This document shows, piece by piece, positions 58,041-64,000 of a DNA stretch of 64,000 nt (position 1 is the first letter of the stretch; every line of letters begins with the position of its first letter). A program made the translations under genes and the position numbers. The notes beneath the pieces were generated by a model, which saw nothing but the letters and a program-made list of their open reading frames with translations, searched no databases and was not told the DNA's origin. The DNA comes from Poa pratensis (taxonomy: Eukaryota > Streptophyta > Magnoliopsida > Poales > Poaceae), in NCBI GenBank assembly GCA_947311845.1, contig CAMZMU010000055.1, forward strand, positions 25,445,369 to 25,509,368. The letters run 5' to 3'.

Positions 58041-60469
58041 ATGGCGAACAAGAAGCCCTTGCGCGGCGCCGCCGCCGCCACAACCACCCCGCTCTACCCT
58101 GTCTCCTCCTCCTCCTCCTGGTGCTGGGGCTCCCGCATTGCCCGTCCCGCGCGCGCCGGCTCAAGAAGAAGAAGAAGAGGGCCAAGAGCGGCGGCGCCGG
58201 CGCCGACACGACGAGGGGGACGTCCATCTACAGAGGCGTGAGCAGGTCAGCGGCCAGCCCTTTCTTGCGTTCTTGGGTTCATCTGAATGAAACCTCGTTT
58301 TGTGATCTTTGCGCTTGATTTCCGAGAGGCGTTGCGTTGTTGGTGGTGACTGTAGGCACAGCGGCACGGGGAACTACGAGGCGAGCCTGTGGGACAGGCA
58401 TCGCCGGAGCACGCCGGAGAACAGGAAAGGTGGGCAGGGTGAGACGCATAGGCCATCCTCTCGAGTCTTTGTTTTGTCACTGTCCAAAAAAAAAAATCTT
58501 TGCTTTGTCCGGCTACCGGGGAGGCGGGGACAATTTTGTTTCGTTTGGCTTCGATTAATCCTGATGATTGCTCTGTTGTTTTATGTGCTGCTGACATTCT
58601 TTTTCTTGGCAAATTATGTGTTCGTCTTCCCCTTTGGAATATCGGGCGGTGATACGCGCCTGATGCCTCCTCGCTTCCATTAGTTTATTTGGGTGAGTTC
58701 AAGATCCTCTCTCCCCCTTCCTGAAAAAAGCTCCCGTACTTTTCATCGCCATGATTCACAAACTGTGTTCCGGATGGTTCCACATCAGTCCAGATTGCAT
58801 TGTGCCATTTTCCCGGGTGATTGGTCTAGCCTATTATTTTCGAATTTTGAATCTGCAACCAGCCACTTTCTTCTTTTTCCTTGAGGAGAAAGAAGGGGTG
58901 GTAAAAGAAAGAAAGAAAAGTGGCCTCTTGGTAAAGTGGAAAGCTCATTTTGTATGTTTGTCTCCATGCAACATGCATGCGTCCACAACATGCACACAAA
59001 AGCATCAGAGATTGTGTCACTACTACTCGTACAAGCAAGCACACATTAGCTAAATGCATGGATTAAGATTCTTAATCCTGTTTCTTCGCAGGAGCTTATG
59101 ACACAGAGGAGGCGGCAGCTCACACCTACGATCTCGCGGCCCTCAAGTATTGGGGCGCAGAGAAGTGCGGGATCCTCAACTTCCCAGTAAGTTCAGTTCA
59201 GGAGCACCTACCTTCTACTACGTAGTTGCTAATTTGTTCAGAGTTGCAGTGAAACTCAGTTAGTAAGATTGTTGCGGCAAATGCAGGTTGACACGTACGA
59301 GCAGGAGTGCGAGAGGATGCAGAGGGTGACAAGGGAGGAGTACCTGGCTCAGCTGAGGCGCAACAGCACTGGCTTCGCGAGAGGCGCCTCCAAGTACAGG
59401 GGAGTTGCAAGGTATCGCTCGCGGGCATTCCACTGTATCTTCTGTCAAATTAACCTCTGTTTCCACCAGAATTTCAGAATAGCGCGTGCAATTTTACTGC
59501 ATTGCTTACTCCCGATGATCTTGATGATGACAAAGTACTTACTCGCACGAGTTTTGTCACCGCAGGCGTCACCTGTATGGCCGGTGGGAGGCGCGGATAA
59601 GCTACGACGGCGGCAGGCAATGCGACTACTTGGGGTTGTTCGGTCAGTGTGTTGTCTCTCTGCCTGTTCTTGAAATTGTACTTTCCTGTACCCAGAACAC
59701 ACGCAGATCAATGTGGTGCCATTCTTAGAGCATGCCTTCCGTATTGCAAGTGTCCCTACGAGGAAGACGTAATTATGTATAGTTTCTGCAAGATAATTAA
59801 TCGCCAATTCAAGTTTGCATGCACTGATGATGTACTTCCTTTTCTTTTCTCTGAAGAAGACGCAGAATGTAGATGTCTGAAACTGAAGGTGTCACTGTTC
59901 TGATTGGCATTTCCTCTGCAGATACCCAGGAAGAGGCGGCCCAGGCCTACGACCTGGCGGCGATAAAGGTCCGCGGCCTCGGCGCCATCACCAACTTCGA
60001 CGTCGACTGCTACATGGACTCGGACCAGGAGATGGTCTCCTCTCGTCCAGGCTCGCCGGTCCTCTGCAAGGCTGACCCAGATGACCACGAGACGGCGGCT
60101 CGTCCGGGCACTCCGGCGGTGCCACTGCTACTGCAGCCCAAGATCGAGCCCAAGGATGAACCCGAGACTCCCGAGCCCGAGCCCGCCCCCGCCCCAGTGC
60201 TCCGTGACGATGTCGACAACGTGGACCGCGCCATCGCGGAGGTCCTGCAGGCGCTCTGCGTCGACCGCGCCGACTTCGACGCCAGGTACAGCCTGCCCCG
60301 CCACCGGTGCTGGCCGGCGTCGTCGGACGACGACGACGACGTGCGCGACCTCCCGAGGGACATGGGCTTCGAGGATGACATCGAGAGCGTGCTCTTCGCC
60401 GACGCGCCTGGCACCGCCGTCGCTGCCGAGTACGTGGTGCCTGCCGTTCCCAGGCCAATGTGGCATTGA
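58041..60469 (+). CDS. AP2-family transcription factor with two AP2 domains, WRI3/WRI4 (ADAP)-like; N-terminal frame broken
   Basis: Seven exons: 58041-58245, 58356-58438, 58684-58692, 59092-59186, 59287-59411, 59566-59642 and 59922-60469, all GT-AG and in consistent phase. The first AP2 domain ([41 protein letters not shown]) spans exons 1-4 and includes the 9-bp microexon TTTATTTGG encoding VYL. The second ([37 protein letters not shown]) spans exons 5-7. The exon 7 tail is acidic. The layout is that of the WRINKLED/ADAP branch (Arabidopsis At1g16060, At1g79700), which regulates fatty-acid and cutin genes or ABA responses. The natural N-terminus ([12 protein letters not shown] 58041) is in a different frame from the [11 protein letters not shown] that leads into the first domain, so exon 1 has a frame break between about 58095 and 58150. 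It may be a pseudogene or a sequencing error. Confidence 0.8.
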
Positions 60470-61096
60470 TCTCCTCCGCGGCCGCTACGAGCAGCTTGTT
60501 TGGCGTCTTGCGCATCGCGCGATTCGTTCGTGTAAGTACGTGTCCGTGATTTAGGCTCGTAGTTGAAGGCACTGGAGGGCAAAACTAGGTTCTTTTTTGA
60601 GGCCGTAAATATCTCTGGCCAAGGACCAAATGCGGGTAATTTTGGCGAGCAAATTGAAGTGCAAATTGCGACGTCGTGGGCTTGCAGCACATTTAAAGTG
60701 GGAGAACTGGAGAAGGCTCGAACTCTTGATGTGTGAGCTTTCAGTATTTGCACCTTGTCGGCTAATGATCGATGCACTGCTCGATTGGTCGTGTTGATTA
60801 GACAGGACCTGCTTGCTTAATAAAGTGGTGATGAATTTAAAAAAAAAACCATAAGGTGGTTGAGGAGAGCTTGCCGATCTGGTTGTACGATTGTGGGGTT
60901 TTCATTATTTGTGAGTAGTTCGTTTTGGGGCGTTTGTATCAGTTTTTGCCCGGTTTCTGTAATTAATTGGACAATTTTCTCCTTCATAATTAATAGATAG
61001 GGCCAATGCTCCTGTTTCAAGAAAAAAAGATTAACCATAAGGTACCATAAATGCTTTGGGAGTCAAATGACTTTTGACTAGAGATTGTTGGGCTTC
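60470..61096. other. 3' flank of the AP2 gene
   Basis: AT-rich sequence without a gene. A run of nine A residues at about 60839-60848 and AATAAA-like motifs near 60819 may mark transcript ends. Confidence 0.35.
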
Positions 61097-61111
61097 AAAG
61101 TTCAGTGATCC

Positions 61112-61579
61112 TTGTGGGTTGCGTCTTCTCACGAGAGATCTAGACGAGATGCTGCCTCAGCTGGGGCTTCCCTGACTGGACACCGAGGATAGGTGAGACC
61201 CTAGAGGAATGGCTTTGCTCTAGGGCGGCGCCGAGGAGAGACATTTGGGACTTGCGGACGGCCTTAGCGCTAGTGGCGTGGACTCTGTGGAACCATCGGA
61301 ACGACATTGTTTTTGACGGTGCCACACCGTCGGTTGGTAGGATTCTAGAGTCGCTTAGGATTGAGGGGGAGACCTGGCGTGTGGCCGGCCTCTTCAAGGG
61401 TAGCCTAGGGCAGGCGGAGCGGTGGAGGTTTGCCGAGTAGTCCGCTATGCCGTTAGGTGGTAGGGCTGCTACGGCAGCGTGGTGCACGCTCGGCGTCTGT
61501 GTCAGCCCGCGTTGTAACTCGGCCACTTGGCCTTTCTTCTATGAACACTGATATGCCTTGTCCAGGGCAGATCCTTGAA
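61112..61579 (+). mobile_element. 5'-truncated LINE (non-LTR retrotransposon) with 15-bp target duplication
   Basis: AAAGTTCAGTGATCC flanks the insertion at 61097-61111 and 61580-61594. The insert encodes the tail of a plant LINE reverse transcriptase polyprotein, ending at a stop at 61438-61440: DWTPRIGETLEEWL, then WDLRTALALVAWTLWNHRND, IVFDGATPSVGRIL. It then has a 3' UTR and a very short A tail (GAAA). Only 468 bp remain. Confidence 0.85.
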
Positions 61580-61843
61580 AAAGTTCAGTGATCCCTTTTT
61601 TCAAAATGTTTAAAATCATGTTTACGAGTTCTAAGAAATTGATTTTTTTTTTCTAGATGTGCACAATGATTACAAACGTGTAAAATGTCAATTTGAAACA
61701 GTTTGTATTCTGAGCAACACAAACACAAAAAGTATGAATGTGCACTGCATATTTTCAAACTCCAAAATTTGTCCGTTTATTTAATTTCGTGTAGACCGGA
61801 ATTTAAAATATTTAGCGTTGTGATCTTGCATGGTTGTATGGTA

Positions 61844-61966
61844 CTCCCTCCCTTCCAAATTAGATGACTTCAATTTGTACAAAAGTGGATGTATCTAGAC
61901 ATGTTACAAGTCTACGTACATCCACTTTTATACAAATAGAAGTCATCTAATATGGAACAGAAGGAG
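61844..61966. mobile_element. Stowaway-type MITE, 123 bp
   Basis: The ends CTCCCTCCCTTCCAAATTAG and ATCTAATATGGAACAGAAGGAG are near-perfect inverted copies, and the centre AAAAGTGGATGTATCTAGAC also folds back. TA flanks it (61842-61843, 61967-61968). Confidence 0.85.
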
Positions 61967-61969
61967 TAC

Positions 61970-62929
61970 ATCATTAATTACATTCAGAATTTCTTTTCGT
62001 AATTTTTGAAACATTTTTTAGATTAAAGGGTGTCCCCCCCCCCCCCCCCCCCATTTAATTGAAACCACCAGTGTCACAAAGTTTTAACAGCCCCTAGGCC
62101 ACATAGACATATGTGTACCAGGATAGACGAAACAAAGCAAAACAAACGGGTAAACTACACTCTTCCCCAGGAGACAACAACTACAACAACGGAACTTCAC
62201 AACGCCCAAACTACAGACCCGCGCACATATCAAACAGCAGAGAACTTGAAAATCAGTTGACGACAGGTCTCAGCTTGCTTGGCATGGAATTCCGCTCGCT
62301 TTGTTTACGAAATCCTCATGAGTTATGATGCTGGGAAGCTTGGACATCAGGCCCAGGCGATGCGAAGAAGCCTTTTTTTTTTTAACTTCTAAATATGTTT
62401 TTTTTAAATTAAAATAATCATTGAAACTCGGGAGTCAAAATGATTTTTCGGGGTAGATAGATACTCTAGAATGTTTGTGTAAAGGCTTCGGTACAGATTG
62501 GACATAGAAAACTCACGATCGGTCCACGCACACACATGAGGATCGTCTCGTATTTCAGTTGCCGCTCGTCCACCGACACATTCTTCAGAAAGGGGTCTCA
62601 GGGCATGGGGCCGGGTTACAGCTAGAGCCTTCAGTTCAAAGCAAAATAAATTGGTCATGCAGGCGCTTCTTGTTTATTTAGTTGGTTGCTCTCCCAGGTC
62701 CCAAGTTACCTCCTGAAACATTCAGAATCGCCAACGCATCAAGGCAGCCAGCTGTACAGAGATGGTGAGATCCATCTTATTTCCTGTAAGAAGAGTCGTA
62801 TGTTTATTTAAGTGTCCGAGTAGAAAAGGCACGGGCATGCTTGAGCGTGAAGTTGCTTCTCGTCGAGGCTCCTATACCATATTCGTTTCGCGAGTTGCGA
62901 CTAAATTCTGGTCCTCGGATTATTTTCAG
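61970..62929. other. Spacer with a run of 19 C residues; no supported gene
   Basis: A C19 tract lies at 62034-62052. The rest is mixed sequence with short frames only. Confidence 0.4.
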
Positions 62930-62942
62930 GCATTATTCTTCC

Positions 62943-63262
62943 TTTTTTTTCACCAAACATAGTACAACGCAGCCGCTCATATACACGCGCACACACTCAC
63001 CCCTATGAACGCATGCACGCACACCCTACCCCTATGAGCACTTCCGAGAGATTGATTCGGCAGGTCGAGTCTTGAGATTGACAAAGTCACCACGGACGTC
63101 TCGCTGTCGACGGGAACGTCGCCCCACACTGAAAAATATTCCGTCTTAAATGAGAAATACCAGTGTCAAACCTGAGGTTTGATCTCTGTTGGGCTGGGGT
63201 TACAGCCAGCCCTATGAATCAATCTTCTTGCCACCTAACCATCTTGTCACGGGCAAGTTCTC
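62943..63262 (-). mobile_element. Au-type SINE, 320 bp, with 13-bp target duplication
   Basis: GCATTATTCTTCC flanks the insertion at 62930-62942 and 63263-63275. On the minus strand the head is tRNA-like, with TGGTTAGGTGG as the A-box region and GATCAAACC as the B box. The body contains GACGTTCCCGTCGACA and GTGCTCATAGGGGTAGGGTG, characteristic of the Triticeae Au SINE. It ends in an A-rich tail (T run at 62943-62950 on the plus strand). Confidence 0.85.
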
Positions 63263-63430
63263 GCATTATTCTTCCATGTCTATGCTATTGGTAAGACATC
63301 GCAACAAAATGTGGAGAGTGTCAAGCTGAGAGAGGGCCGGTCATTATTCCAATACTCCCCTCACGTCTAAACTCAGCTGGACTCTTGACATGGCCAACCA
63401 GTAAACAATTTTTAATAAAGTGTGAAAATC

Positions 63431-63831
63431 CAGAAAGTGTTTTTGGCTCCGGTGCTCCCTCTGTTTAAATAAATTCGAAAATTATATTTATGAGTTTCGA
63501 TAAAATTAAAACAAAATCCTGATGTAACCAATTATGTATCCCACAAACGTGCAAAATCTAATCTTGAAATACCTTATATTATGGGCTACACAAAAATAAC
63601 AAAATCTGATAAAATTGGGAAATTTGAAACTATGAATACTTAGATCCACATTTTTGTCATTTTTCTGTAGGTCAAAATACAAAGTATTTGAAGTTGATAT
63701 TTTGCACGTTCGTGGTATATACTATTGTCTACACCCGGATTTTTTTCATAATGTTTTGAAATCCATTAATATGATTTTTGAATTTTTTAGCTGGAGGGAG
63801 CACTGGAGCTCGGGAGCCAAAAATCGCACTC
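63431..63831. mobile_element. Fold-back MITE, 401 bp, 9-bp target duplication
   Basis: The right end, read inward, is GAGTGCGATTTTTGGCTCCC; the left end CAGAAAGTGTTTTTGGCTCC is its diverged partner. Flanks GTGAAAATC (63422-63430) and GTGAAAATT (63832-63840) match at 8 of 9 positions. Size and 9-bp duplication suggest a Mutator-type MITE, related to the element at 15692. Confidence 0.65.
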
Positions 63832-63841
63832 GTGAAAATTG

Positions 63842-64000
63842 AGACTTATACAAAACCTCCACCCTGATACCATGTCAAGTTGATGCACTATCCAACGAGA
63901 TCAAAAGTATGAAAAAGGTTAGGCAACCCATATATACGGTAACAAAGACCACCCAAAGGGGTCAAAGGTAGGTTGAAACTAATCGAATCCATGTACAAAG
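63842..64000. other. Window end; nothing identified
   Basis: A short stretch with no gene, repeat end or splice signal that I can support. Confidence 0.4.

Overview
This window is nuclear DNA from a grass, almost certainly a member of the Triticeae (wheat, Aegilops or barley group). The evidence is spliced plant genes separated by nested transposons, many Stowaway MITEs with CTCCCTCC-type ends and TA duplications, an Au-type SINE, an Angela/BARE-like Copia LTR, and CACTA, Helitron, hAT, Harbinger and mariner remnants. There are no operons, bacterial signals or CRISPR arrays. No tRNA or rRNA gene was found.

Layout. 1-5033: most of a mariner-like (Tc1/mariner) transposon on the minus strand; its transposase is broken by a frame break and its left end lies outside the window. 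7051-8825: F-box gene of the AUF1/AUF2 type with a 5' UTR intron. 10761-12451: NIP3-type aquaporin pseudogene, with a 438-bp fold-back MITE at its start codon and two single-base deletions. 16171-16490: possible small gene behind a TATA box. 18872-19909: plastid RETICULATA-RELATED (DUF3411) gene on the minus strand. 21300-38140: nested transposon block. A minus-strand Copia element, with its LTR at 22825-24776 and gag near 37000-37800, was entered next to its polypurine tract by an 8.8-kb CACTA element (24962-33736), which was itself entered by a 3.85-kb Helitron (26587-30439). 38190-43335: a hAT-derived DUF4371 fragment, then two tandem minus-strand F-box/LRR genes. The left copy is dead and holds a Harbinger derivative; the right copy is intact. 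44979-48002: group A bZIP gene of the AREB3/ABI5-like type, three coding exons, minus strand. 54213-57636: internally deleted Ty3/gypsy element with 278-bp LTRs and a long fused ORF. 58041-60469: AP2 transcription factor gene of the WRI/ADAP type with two AP2 domains and the conserved 9-bp microexon; its N-terminus is out of frame. 61112-63831: LINE stub, Stowaway, SINE and another MITE.

The genes do not form one pathway. The bZIP (ABA signalling) and AP2 (lipid or ABA-linked development) genes are regulators, the two kinds of F-box gene encode predicted SCF substrate adaptors, RER is a plastid membrane protein, and NIP was a channel. The most notable features are the recent insertions at critical gene positions, all with readable target-site duplications: the MITE in the NIP start region, Harbinger in F-box exon 1, and the LTR element 0.4 kb upstream of the AP2 gene.

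All coordinates and splice sites were read by eye. Family names come from motif recognition, not database searches.
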